In this document: piece by piece, positions 6,808 through 12,250 of the stretch
Position numbering within the stretch: the stretch's first letter is position 1
How the letters are laid out: every line of letters begins with the position of its first letter
Source of the DNA: Candidatus Woesearchaeota archaeon
GTDB taxonomy: Archaea > Nanobdellota > Nanobdellia > Woesearchaeales > UBA525
Reading direction: 5' to 3'
NCBI GenBank assembly: GCA_013331575.1
Contig: DUGD01000086.1
Coordinates: forward strand, 1,370 to 16,478
DNA: 15,109 nt
Translations under genes and position numbers: made by a program
Notes under the pieces: generated by a model
Seen by the model: the letters and a program-made list of their open reading frames with translations, nothing else
Told to the model about the DNA's origin: nothing
Database searches by the model: none

Positions 6808-8049
6808 CTATCCTCTTTTACGTAGATCGTCTATCAGTTTGAGCGTCTCGAGCGTCATCCTGCTCTCGTACTCGTGGAGCTTCTCGCCTTCGATGGCTTC
6901 GCGCGAGAGGAGCTTGAGTAATTCGCGCGCGAGCGCGGTGCCATCCATGCCATCGAGCGCGAGCTCCGCGCCATGCTCAGCGAGGAGCCGTTCCTGCAAG
7001 TCTTGATGAGGCGCGTTCGGGTCTATCTGCGTGGCTTTGAATTCGCTCGATGTCAGTTGCGATGTGCTGCGCAGCACGATGTACGCTCCCCGGTCCTCGA
7101 GATGGCGTACCGCCGATCTGAGATCGAGGTCGCCTGGATTGCCGCTCGAGAGCATGCCGGTCGCGCGCACGAGCACGATCGAATCCTGCGGTTCGGCCAC
7201 TGCCGCTTGCGAGGCGAGTTTCGCGCTCGCGTCATGCGCGCTCATGCCTTGCGCGTCGAGCTCTATCTTCACGACGCGTTTCTGCGGAAGTTCCTCGCGT
7301 ATGAGCCGTTCCCCTTCCTGGCGAGCGTCATCGTACACGTAGTATCCGCCGCTACCCAGGCGTTCGAGCTCGGAGAAACTGTTCGGGAAGAGCGGGCCGG
7401 GATAGACGACGTTGCGGTACCCTCGCGCCGCTTCGTCGTAGCGTTCCACGATGTGCACGTGGCCGCCCGCGTAATAATCGAACCCCTTCGGCAGGAAGCT
7501 CACCGGAGCGCTCTCCATCTCCGCGAGATGCTGTGGCTTCAACTCCGATATCGATGTGTGGAACAAGAACACCTTCTTTCCCGTCTCGCGCTCTATCGAT
7601 CTGTCGAGCTCTTCGTAGATGGCCCGATCGAGCATCCCTCGTCGGCCGATGACTCCGGTGAGCTTGACGCCGGTCTTCTTGTCGATGGTGAATGCGAGCT
7701 TGAGTTTTCCTTCGGTTGTCACGTTGCCCTTGCAGACGTTCATGAGGAGTCCTGCCTCTTCGAGCACATCGAGCATGGTCTTGCCGCTCGGGCTGTAATC
7801 GTGGCTTCCTGGGATGGCATAGACAGGTATGCCTTGCGATCGCAACCGTCCGAGCTGGGTGACGGTGAACTTGAGCGTATCGATGCCTGGTATCGCTGTG
7901 TTGAAGAGGTCGCCTGCGATGATGGCGAAATCGACGCGGTGCTTGATGCTGCCATCGATGAATTGCATGAATGCCCTCTCGGTGAGGTCCCGCAATCGGG
8001 TATCACGATGCCCTCCTATGTGGCAATCGGCAGTGTGGGAGAATCGCAT
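6808..8049 (-). CDS. mre11: Mre11/SbcD-family DNA repair nuclease
   Basis: This is a 413-residue Mn-dependent phosphoesterase of the Mre11/SbcD family, which with Rad50 processes DNA double-strand breaks. The metallophosphatase motifs are in order: HTADCHIG (5-12), GDLFN (46-50), GSHDYS (81-86), FHTSIS (163-168) and GGHVHI (195-200), followed by YPGPLFPNSF (217-226). Residues ~230-320 fit the capping region, and the last ~60 are helical and could form the Rad50-binding segment. The length is close to that of Pyrococcus Mre11 (~426). Motif III reads GSHD rather than the usual GNHD; similar variants occur in archaeal homologues. No rad50/sbcC gene is adjacent, which is unusual. A TATA box at 8071-8080 sets a leaderless start at 8049. 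Confidence 0.9.
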   Translation of the reverse strand: MRFSHTADCHIGGHRDTRLRDLTERAFMQFIDGSIKHRVDFAIIAGDLFNTAIPGIDTLKFTVTQLGRLRSQGIPVYAIPGSHDYSPSGKTMLDVLEEAGLLMNVCKGNVTTEGKLKLAFTIDKKTGVKLTGVIGRRGMLDRAIYEELDRSIERETGKKVFLFHTSISELKPQHLAEMESAPVSFLPKGFDYYAGGHVHIVERYDEAARGYRNVVYPGPLFPNSFSELERLGSGGYYVYDDARQEGERLIREELPQKRVVKIELDAQGMSAHDASAKLASQAAVAEPQDSIVLVRATGMLSSGNPGDLDLRSAVRHLEDRGAYIVLRSTSQLTSSEFKATQIDPNAPHQDLQERLLAEHGAELALDGMDGTALARELLKLLSREAIEGEKLHEYESRMTLETLKLIDDLRKRG

Positions 8050-8070
8050 ATCGGAACGGATAGGCGCGGT

Positions 8071-8080
8071 GTTTTTATGT
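8071..8080 (-). promoter_or_regulatory. TATA box of the mre11-like gene
   Basis: On the minus strand this reads ACATAAAAAC, centred about 27 nt before the ATG at 8049-8047. No ribosome binding site is visible between them, consistent with a leaderless transcript. Confidence 0.6.
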
Positions 8081-8120
8081 CCTGCGAAAGTGTAGTTACG
8101 AAATCGCGGCTATTGGACGC

Positions 8121-8261
8121 ATGGCTGGCGAGTATGCGGCTAGTGCGGGATGGGTTGTGGGGGTCTTTATCATAGTTGAATACCTCGTGCTTCAGCTCGA
8201 GGATGAACGCCTTGGAGTAAGTTCAGAAATCGTGCCGATTCATGCAGGCACGATTTCGTAA
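8121..8261 (+). CDS. possible 46-aa single-span membrane peptide
   Basis: An open frame runs from ATG 8121 to TAA 8259-8261, divergent from the mre11-like gene. It encodes a short N-terminus, one hydrophobic segment (GWVVGVFIIVEYLVLQL, residues 10-26), then an acidic stretch and a polar end. No good ribosome binding site or TATA spacing supports it. Its stop codon falls just after the hairpin at 8226-8257, so the coding sequence runs through that structure. A frame this short can arise by chance, so this is weakly supported. I recognise no family. Confidence 0.25.
   Translation: MAGEYAASAGWVVGVFIIVEYLVLQLEDERLGVSSEIVPIHAGTIS
8226..8257. repeat. 11-bp perfect inverted repeat
   Basis: GAAATCGTGCC (8226-8236) and GGCACGATTTC (8247-8257) pair perfectly around a ten-base loop. 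It could be an RNA hairpin on either strand or a protein binding site. Confidence 0.55.
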
Positions 8262-8316
8262 AATCACGGAACGGAGTGAGTTAGATGCTCCGCGTTTCTC
8301 GAGCTTTAGAGCGGAT

Positions 8317-8338
8317 ACCGCGGCCTTTAGGCCGCGGT
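8317..8338. repeat. 9-bp GC hairpin with TTTA loop
   Basis: ACCGCGGCC (8317-8325) and GGCCGCGGT (8330-8338) pair around TTTA. It lies just downstream of the stop (8342) of the minus-strand orphan gene, where it may end or stabilise that transcript. The CTTTAG-capped form also resembles ends of IS200/IS605-type elements, but no transposase is present. Confidence 0.5.
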
Positions 8339-8341
8339 GAT

Positions 8342-8782
8342 TCATTCTTGTCCGCTCACATCTTCCGTTACCCATCGTTGCGGCGGGAACGGAATGCTCT
8401 TGCCGCAGAAATCATCAAGGTATTTCGCGCCGATGCGCTCGGTTCCTTTGAATCCTCGAGCGACGATGAGCGCTTGCGCGGCAGTTTGTGCAATCATGAT
8501 GTCTTGATCGGAGAGTGTGAAGCCGTCCTGTCTGTGTATGCGGCCATACTCTGCGTCGTTCGCGATGTGGATTGGCTCACACCACGGTTCGCCATAGCCG
8601 GTATTGTTGCGTAGACTGATGGCGTACGATATCATGTCGTCGCGATGCAACGACAATCCCTCGAGGTAGAAATGCGGTTCTAGACCGATGCGAGTATATG
8701 CCGCTGCCGCTTGTGCGCTTGTACGCCAGAACTCTGCGAAGGCAGGCCCGAACTCATCATAGGGACCATCTTCGTGTGTCAT
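8342..8782 (-). CDS. orphan soluble protein, 146 aa
   Basis: I do not recognise this 146-residue protein. It is acidic at the N-terminus (MTHEDGPYDEFGPAFAEFW), has an aromatic/His segment PHFYLEGLSLHRDDM (36-50), then NNTGYGEPWCEP (59-70), and a helix-like LSDQDIMIAQTAAQALIVA (91-109). There is no signal peptide, no membrane helix and no known catalytic signature. Two cysteines (about residues 69 and 127) do not form a metal motif. The codon pattern looks coding, and a TATA box at 8803-8812 places a leaderless start at 8782. It is transcribed alone: the upstream coiled-coil operon ends at 9033, and a hairpin (8317-8338) follows its stop. An expressed accessory gene is the most that can be said. 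Confidence 0.65.
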   Translation of the reverse strand: MTHEDGPYDEFGPAFAEFWRTSAQAAAAYTRIGLEPHFYLEGLSLHRDDMISYAISLRNNTGYGEPWCEPIHIANDAEYGRIHRQDGFTLSDQDIMIAQTAAQALIVARGFKGTERIGAKYLDDFCGKSIPFPPQRWVTEDVSGQE

Positions 8783-8802
8783 TATAAAGTAGTTATTTTA
8801 TG

Positions 8803-8812
8803 TGATTTATAA
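8803..8812 (-). promoter_or_regulatory. TATA box of the 8782 gene
   Basis: On the minus strand it reads TTATAAATCA, centred about 26 nt before the ATG at 8782. The transcript is predicted to be leaderless. The surrounding 8783-8820 stretch is AT-rich, unlike the flanks. Confidence 0.65.
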
Positions 8813-8852
8813 TGTTTTCTATTGCGCTGGATCTTTGGCGATACGATGTTTT

Positions 8853-8951
8853 CAATCACTGCGGCGGCCGTACTCTCGACTGATTTCGGACCTCATCGGG
8901 CTCGACCCTGTCGAGCATTTGGTCCTCAGGGTTACGCCAAGGCAGTGATTG
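8853..8951. other. ~100-nt nested stem-loop in the 8783-9032 gap
   Basis: An outer stem CAATCACTGC (8853-8862) pairs with GCAGTGATTG (8942-8951). Next, GGCG (8863-8866) pairs with CGCC (8935-8938) across a three-base bulge, then GGACC (8888-8892) with GGTCC (8921-8925). The tip is GCTCGAC-CCT-GTCGAGC (8900-8916). The gap has no convincing ORF. A structured non-coding RNA or 3' end of the coiled-coil operon is possible; I found no tRNA signature. Confidence 0.35.
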
Positions 8952-9032
8952 CGACACTATCTACCTTAGAGCACGCGTTGCACAACACTCTCGTGGTTGT
9001 GGCCGTAAGATGCTGCTACTCGGCATCACTTC

Positions 9033-9539
9033 CTACGATGTGCGTCGTAAGAGATTGGTGTGCATTTCAAGCTCGCCGTACACTCTGCTTTGTTCTTGTT
9101 CGAGATATGTGCTGAGATTGCCGTTCGCAGTGTAGACTCGCGAGAGCTGGCCTGCCAAGTCCTGTTTGGTCACTATGGTGCCGTTGCGCATCGCGTTGAC
9201 TATCCCATTAAGCAGCTGTTCGATTGTCTGTGACGCTTCGGCAATCGCGAGCGGCTCGCCCGTCTTCCGTAATTTTCCCACTTCGCGATATATCCTCACA
9301 AGCTTGGTGAGGTGCCCTACGATATTCATCCGTTCAGCAGGCAACGAGAAATCCGCACGAGCGACCACATTCTGCAATGCCATATTCGCGCTCTTAAGGT
9401 CCTTATTGAGTCTGCTGAGCTCTGCGTTGAGATCGTTGAGCGTGCTTGCGATGCTGCGTCTGTATGCGAGAACTCTATTCTCGTCGCGGACGACTCTATG
9501 AGCGTCATTCTCTCCTGGATTGCTATTGAAAAGCGCCAT
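9033..9539 (-). CDS. coiled-coil protein starting MALFN (168 aa)
   Basis: This is the second gene of a minus-strand pair. The start is the ATG at 9539-9537: a ribosome binding site GGTGA at 9549-9545 sits five bases before it. The in-frame GTG at 9548 lies inside that site and is unlikely. The protein begins MALFNSN, has a charged N-terminus, then a long helix with heptad-like Leu spacing (LNDLNAELSRLNKDLKSANM, ~35-54). Further helices follow (LTKLVRIYREVGKLRK; EASQTIEQLLNGIVNAM). There is no membrane segment or enzyme motif. The upstream neighbour begins MGLFNTS and is also all-helical, so the two probably act together. Short helical proteins starting MGLF recall PspA/ESCRT-III-type membrane-remodelling proteins, but this is a weak resemblance. 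The family is unknown. Confidence 0.7.
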   Translation of the reverse strand: MALFNSNPGENDAHRVVRDENRVLAYRRSIASTLNDLNAELSRLNKDLKSANMALQNVVARADFSLPAERMNIVGHLTKLVRIYREVGKLRKTGEPLAIAEASQTIEQLLNGIVNAMRNGTIVTKQDLAGQLSRVYTANGNLSTYLEQEQSRVYGELEMHTNLLRRTS

Positions 9540-9551
9540 GCTGTTCACCGT

Positions 9552-9842
9552 TTATTGTTTTGTGTTCTTGATGTGCTCTCTGAATCTCTCTAATTTCCCT
9601 TTGATATCTTTGAGGTGCGTCTCGAGCTGCTCGATATGCCGTTCAGATATCTCCATAGCGCTCTGGAATCCCTGCAGCGAATCGCCTGGTGCCGCATCGG
9701 GGAGCGCTTTACGCAACTCCTCAAGGTCGTGCTCTATCTTGCGCAGTTCATGCACGACGGATATCGCGTGGCGCTCTATCTGCTGCGCTTTCACGAGCGT
9801 GTGCCGTGCTCTATCCTTTGCGCTGGTGTTGAATAGACCCAT
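9552..9842 (-). CDS. coiled-coil protein starting MGLFN (96 aa)
   Basis: This is the first gene of the pair. The start is the ATG at 9842-9840, preceded by AGGAG (9851-9847) and by a TATA-like TTTAAAAA near 9874-9881. The longer in-frame ATG at 9920 lies upstream of that promoter, and its extra 26 residues look non-native. The protein begins MGLFNTSAKD, then is almost wholly helical and highly charged. It shows coiled-coil segments at ~20-45 (ERHAISVVHELRKIEHDLEE) and ~60-92 (ISERHIEQLETHLKDIKGKL). A Pro/Gly-containing break (PDAAPGDS) separates them, so a helical hairpin is likely. The next gene starts 12 nt after its stop and begins with the same M-x-LFN motif. Cytoplasmic, possibly membrane-associating through the LFN end; function unknown. 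Confidence 0.7.
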   Translation of the reverse strand: MGLFNTSAKDRARHTLVKAQQIERHAISVVHELRKIEHDLEELRKALPDAAPGDSLQGFQSAMEISERHIEQLETHLKDIKGKLERFREHIKNTKQ

Positions 9843-9870
9843 ATATCTCCTAGCGTCCGCTTTTGGAAGC

Positions 9871-9883
9871 GTGATTTTTAAAC
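9871..9883 (-). promoter_or_regulatory. TATA-like box of the coiled-coil operon
   Basis: On the minus strand it reads GTTTAAAAATCAC, about 35 nt before the ATG at 9842. That spacing leaves a short leader carrying AGGAG. Confidence 0.5.
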
Positions 9884-9988
9884 TTTCGTCATTATCTCGT
9901 GATTTCACGTTGCGATGCATCTGTTCGCTTTTTACCCGTTCTGATGTTTACATCGCTGCGCAGTCATATTTTGACTATTTTACATAAT

Positions 9989-9999
9989 GTTTATAAATT
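9989..9999 (+). promoter_or_regulatory. TATA box of the ACT-domain gene
   Basis: GTTTATAAATT is centred about 28 nt before the ATG at 10022. No ribosome binding site intervenes, so the start is leaderless. This excludes the upstream in-frame start at 9899 and makes the ATG at 10001 unlikely. Confidence 0.7.
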
Positions 10000-10021
10000 A
10001 ATGGCGGGTTTCGGTCACTCC

Positions 10022-10675
10022 ATGACAAGCATCACCAAGCAGGTCTGGGAGATCCTCGACAACGACATCACCATAAAGAAGGACCTCGAGCGCGGCATCA
10101 TCAATGTCAGCGCGCTCGCACAGTACATCCTCGAGACCTACGCCATAAAGGGCAGTCTTGACTCCGTCATCAGCGCAGTGCGCCGCTACAAAGCGGACGA
10201 GACCATCCAGGACGACTACGCCAAGATCAGCAAAGCGCTCGGCGAGGCGGTCATCAGCACGAAGACGAATATCAGCAGGATAACGCTACGCAACACGAGC
10301 AACGTCTACAAATACGTCGGACAGCTCATGGGCAACGACGACTTCCTCAAAAACGACGTCTTCAGGCTCATCAAGACGCGCCACGAGGTGCAGATAGTGG
10401 TCGACCGCGACAGCTTCGCGAAGGCCAAGGCGTTCTTCCCCGAGTCCGCGGTCGAGGACACGCACAAAGGACTCGTCGAACTCAGCATCCAGCTCACGCA
10501 GAAAGGATGGGACACTAAGGGCGTGCTCAGCAGGATCGCGAACGAACTTGCGACGCAAGGCATCAACATCGTCATGATATTTTCGGTCTACCCGTCGGTG
10601 AGCATCTTCCTTGACGAGAAAGACCTGGTTCGCGCACATGAAGCCATCGTCAGGATCAGCGCGAGAAAGGATTAG
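10022..10675 (+). CDS. archaeal ACT-domain protein with N-terminal helical/HTH-like region
   Basis: This is a 217-residue cytoplasmic protein. Residues 1-60 are helical (MTSITKQVWEILDNDITIKK, then INVSALAQYILE and VISAVRRYK). This is the pattern of a family found widely in archaea, in which a winged-helix-like N-terminus precedes an ACT domain. Residues ~148-213 fit an ACT domain: VELSIQLTQKGWDTKGVLSR, IANELATQGINIVMIFSVYP, SVSIFLDEKDLVRAHEAI. ACT domains bind amino acids or similar small ligands, so a ligand-sensing regulator is plausible; the ligand is unknown. The start is set by the TATA box at 9989-9999. The upstream region is shared with the divergent coiled-coil operon. The stop overlaps the stop of the convergent gene by four bases (10672-10675). 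Confidence 0.8.
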   Translation: MTSITKQVWEILDNDITIKKDLERGIINVSALAQYILETYAIKGSLDSVISAVRRYKADETIQDDYAKISKALGEAVISTKTNISRITLRNTSNVYKYVGQLMGNDDFLKNDVFRLIKTRHEVQIVVDRDSFAKAKAFFPESAVEDTHKGLVELSIQLTQKGWDTKGVLSRIANELATQGINIVMIFSVYPSVSIFLDEKDLVRAHEAIVRISARKD

Positions 10676-11006
10676 ATTCTTTCTTTCGGTTTTTTCTTAG
10701 ATTTCTTGCCAGTTCCGTAAACGATGTTTACGTCGCCTTCGGCGTAAACTTGGGGGCTTTGATGTGATTTTCTTCGGGATTGTTTTGTGGTTCGACGTGA
10801 TGTCGATTGTCTTTTGAACCAGTGGCCGAGTACTTCAGCAACATTCGGGTATTTGAACGCGGCTACGCCCACACCCTCACATAGCAGGCCTAAAATTGTT
10901 ATTATGCTTTCAGGTGGCCAAGAGGAAAATGCAACGTACAAAAAATAATTCCGACAAGTACAAACATTGCAGCAACGACGTACGCATTTCTTTCAGAGCT
11001 CTTCAC
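10672..11006 (-). CDS. two-TM small protein, reading frame broken by -1 shift at an A6 run
   Basis: Two overlapping minus-strand frames read as one protein if the frame moves by -1 at the T6 run (A6 on the + strand, 10940-10945). The first frame starts at GTG 11006, 26 nt from the centre of a TATA-like ACTTTAAACA (11036-11027), and runs to TAA 10904-10902. The second is open from 10941 to TAA 10674-10672 but offers only TTG there. Joined, they give ~111 residues: helix 1 NAYVVAAMFVLVGIIFLYVAF, loop SSWPPES, helix 2 IITILGLLCEGVGVAAF. A basic linker follows, then VYAEGDVNIVYG and a Lys-rich end. Alternatives are a sequencing indel, a recent mutation, or programmed/transcriptional slippage. The family is unknown; the DNA is AT-rich relative to neighbours. 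Confidence 0.5.
10676..10702 (+). terminator. T-rich terminator of the ACT gene, inside the convergent gene
   Basis: TTCTTTCTTTCGGTTTTTTC follows the TAG directly. The same bases on the other strand encode the Lys-rich tail of the convergent membrane protein, so one sequence may serve both. Confidence 0.45.
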
Positions 11007-11026
11007 AACGTTTATTGGAGGATACT

Positions 11027-11036
11027 TGTTTAAAGT
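11027..11036 (-). promoter_or_regulatory. TATA-like box for the 11006 start
   Basis: ACTTTAAACA on the minus strand is centred about 26 nt before the GTG at 11006. The spacing matches the other leaderless genes here and supports this start for the interrupted gene. Confidence 0.4.
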
Positions 11037-11101
11037 TGTATGGGGCTGGTGAAGTTATTCTGGTATCAACAGGTGCGTGTTTTGACGACAGAAGTATGGT
11101 G

Positions 11102-11578
11102 TTATGGACGATATGTTCTGAGGTGCTTTATTGAAATGAGTAACTGTATGGTTGCGGTAGCAAATGCTATGGCTAAACAAATAGTTGCCCAATGTTCTTT
11201 TGTTGCGCAATCTTCCATTTTTTGACTGATGATGACATCTTGTTTTGTCGATGCATCGAGAAACTCTCGATATGTCACATATGGTCCCGGAATGCTGGAT
11301 TGTGCTGCCGCAGCCTCTTCTTTGTTACCTATGGCTTCAAAAATATCTCTTCTTCCAATGGACCAGGTTCGCTCAATCAAAAGAGCTTGTTTTTCAATAA
11401 ACTGTTGTGTTTTATTAAGAAGTAATTTGTTTATTTCGTAATTACAATTATTGCTTTCATTTGAAAAATAGGTTGAACTTCCGAGAAAAATAACGACGAT
11501 GATTCCAAGTAAGGATATCGTCGAACTCAATGCGAGTTTGCCATTCCATATTTTTTTTAGATATTGTGTTATGTTCAT
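11102..11578 (-). CDS. membrane protein with two terminal helices, 158 aa
   Basis: The protein has one hydrophobic helix near each end: ~15-38 (LALSSTISLLGIIVVIFLGS) and ~128-150 (HWATICLAIAFATATIQLLI). Between them is a polar domain of about 90 residues, rich in Asn/Gln/Glu, with three cysteines (one at the start of the second helix). With a short basic N-terminus (YLKKIWNGK) and basic C-terminus (KHLRTYRP), both ends are probably cytoplasmic and the middle domain faces outside. I recognise no family. A TATA box at 11603-11612 gives a leaderless ATG at 11578. It lies in an AT-rich island with the interrupted two-helix gene, which follows on the same strand from its own promoter. Codon use is far more A/T-ending than in flanking genes, a sign of separate origin. 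Confidence 0.65.
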   Translation of the reverse strand: MNITQYLKKIWNGKLALSSTISLLGIIVVIFLGSSTYFSNESNNCNYEINKLLLNKTQQFIEKQALLIERTWSIGRRDIFEAIGNKEEAAAAQSSIPGPYVTYREFLDASTKQDVIISQKMEDCATKEHWATICLAIAFATATIQLLISIKHLRTYRP

Positions 11579-11602
11579 TACTGATTATTTCTTATCAGAC
11601 AC

Positions 11603-11612
11603 CTATAAATAC
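11603..11612 (-). promoter_or_regulatory. TATA box of the 11578 gene
   Basis: On the minus strand it reads GTATTTATAG, centred about 29 nt before the ATG at 11578. The rest of 11620-11783 contains no supported gene. Confidence 0.6.
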
Positions 11613-11783
11613 TTTCTTTAATGAATCTCTTCCTCGGTTTTGTCACACAATGGATCAAAGGACACATTGGGACACCTGTGTCGCGAGCACGATGACGTGA
11701 AACGACATCGCGAGCGGCGAAACTGTGCTGCAAGGAACGAGTAGCGTGTCCTTCGCGTCCCGAGAATCGTAGGTACTCGTCAG

Positions 11784-12197
11784 TCACTTGCGCTTCTTCT
11801 TCCGTTCAGCGGCAAGCTCCTTCTTCGCGTGCTCGAGCTCGTGCTCCAAGCGGTGCAATTCCTTGTGGTGCTTGTGGTCCGCGAAGATGTAATAGAAACT
11901 GAGCGGCACGAACAGGATGTACGCGAACTGCATCGCCGGATGGAAGAGTATCGCGCCGAAGTTGATCCCGAAGAGCACAAGCGCCTCGTGCGCGTGTTCT
12001 GCTGCGTGTTCGCCGGCCTGTTCCTCGATCGCGTACCCTAAGACGCCGAGCGCGGGCAGCAAGTGCGAGAGCGTGTGGACGACGCTCAGCACGCCTAGCG
12101 CGATGACCGCCCATACGCTACCGCCCGCGGCCGCGGACGATATGCGATACATGATGCCTCTCTTCTTTTTCGATGAATCGTGAATGCAATGTTCCAT
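11784..12197 (-). CDS. His-rich three-helix membrane protein, probably Fur-controlled
   Basis: This 137-residue protein is divergent from the fur-like gene. It has about three hydrophobic segments: ~27-55 (VWAVIALGVLSVVHTLSHLL), ~72-88 (LVLFGINFGAILFHPAM) and ~90-106 (FAYILFVPLSFYYIF). A His/Lys/Glu-rich tail follows (DHKHHKELHRLEHELEHAKK, 107-126) and ends in KKKRK. Fourteen histidines are present, including EHAAEHAHE (63-71) between helices 1 and 2 and His41/His45 inside helix 1. That is suited to metal binding or transport. The ATG at 12197 is 26-27 nt from the shared TATA box (leaderless). An internal ATG at residue 16 has GAGAGG before it and is an alternative start. A Fur box lies between it and fur. 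A metal-uptake, efflux or sensing role is inferred; the family is not recognised. Confidence 0.7.
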   Translation of the reverse strand: MEHCIHDSSKKKRGIMYRISSAAAGGSVWAVIALGVLSVVHTLSHLLPALGVLGYAIEEQAGEHAAEHAHEALVLFGINFGAILFHPAMQFAYILFVPLSFYYIFADHKHHKELHRLEHELEHAKKELAAERKKKRK

Positions 12198-12218
12198 GCG
12201 GACCGAGTATTGACGTAT

Positions 12219-12228
12219 ATTTATAAAT
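12219..12228. promoter_or_regulatory. palindromic TATA box shared by two divergent genes
   Basis: ATTTATAAAT is a perfect palindrome. Its centre (12223.5) lies 27.5 nt from the fur ATG (12251) and 26.5 nt from the divergent ATG (12197). One TATA box therefore fits both leaderless starts. Confidence 0.7.
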
Positions 12229-12230
12229 GA

Positions 12231-12249
12231 ATTGATATTCATTATCAAT
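12231..12249. promoter_or_regulatory. Fur-box-like operator
   Basis: ATTGATATTCATTATCAAT is a 7-5-7 inverted repeat. Its core TGATATTCATTATCA (12233-12247) matches 13 of the 14 fixed positions of the classical 7-1-7 Fur box (TGATAATnATTATCA). It covers the predicted fur transcription start and the likely BRE of the divergent gene, so bound Fur could block both. Confidence 0.7.
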
Positions 12250-12250
12250 A

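Noticed and set aside
6973..8175. 400-codon open frame on the plus strand
   Set aside because: Antisense to the mre11-like gene, whose nuclease motifs are clear; the translation looks like no protein family.
8226..8340. IS200/IS605 element or TnpB guide-RNA locus
   Set aside because: The terminal hairpin is reminiscent, but no TnpA or TnpB coding remnant is found nearby; mentioned only as a possibility.
8853..8956. H/ACA guide RNA in the 8783-9032 gap
   Set aside because: ACA does follow the outer stem, but the upper stem lies about 28 nt from it, not the usual 14-16. No clear K-turn or guide pocket is visible. Kept only as an unexplained structure.
8950..9030. tRNA-like segment (TAGAGCACGCGTTGCACAAC)
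   Set aside because: No T-arm GTTCGAnTC and no closing acceptor stem.
11578..11787. 69-codon minus-strand frame between the two membrane genes
   Set aside because: No promoter or ribosome binding site fits, it contains the TATA box of the 11578 gene, and composition is not protein-like.
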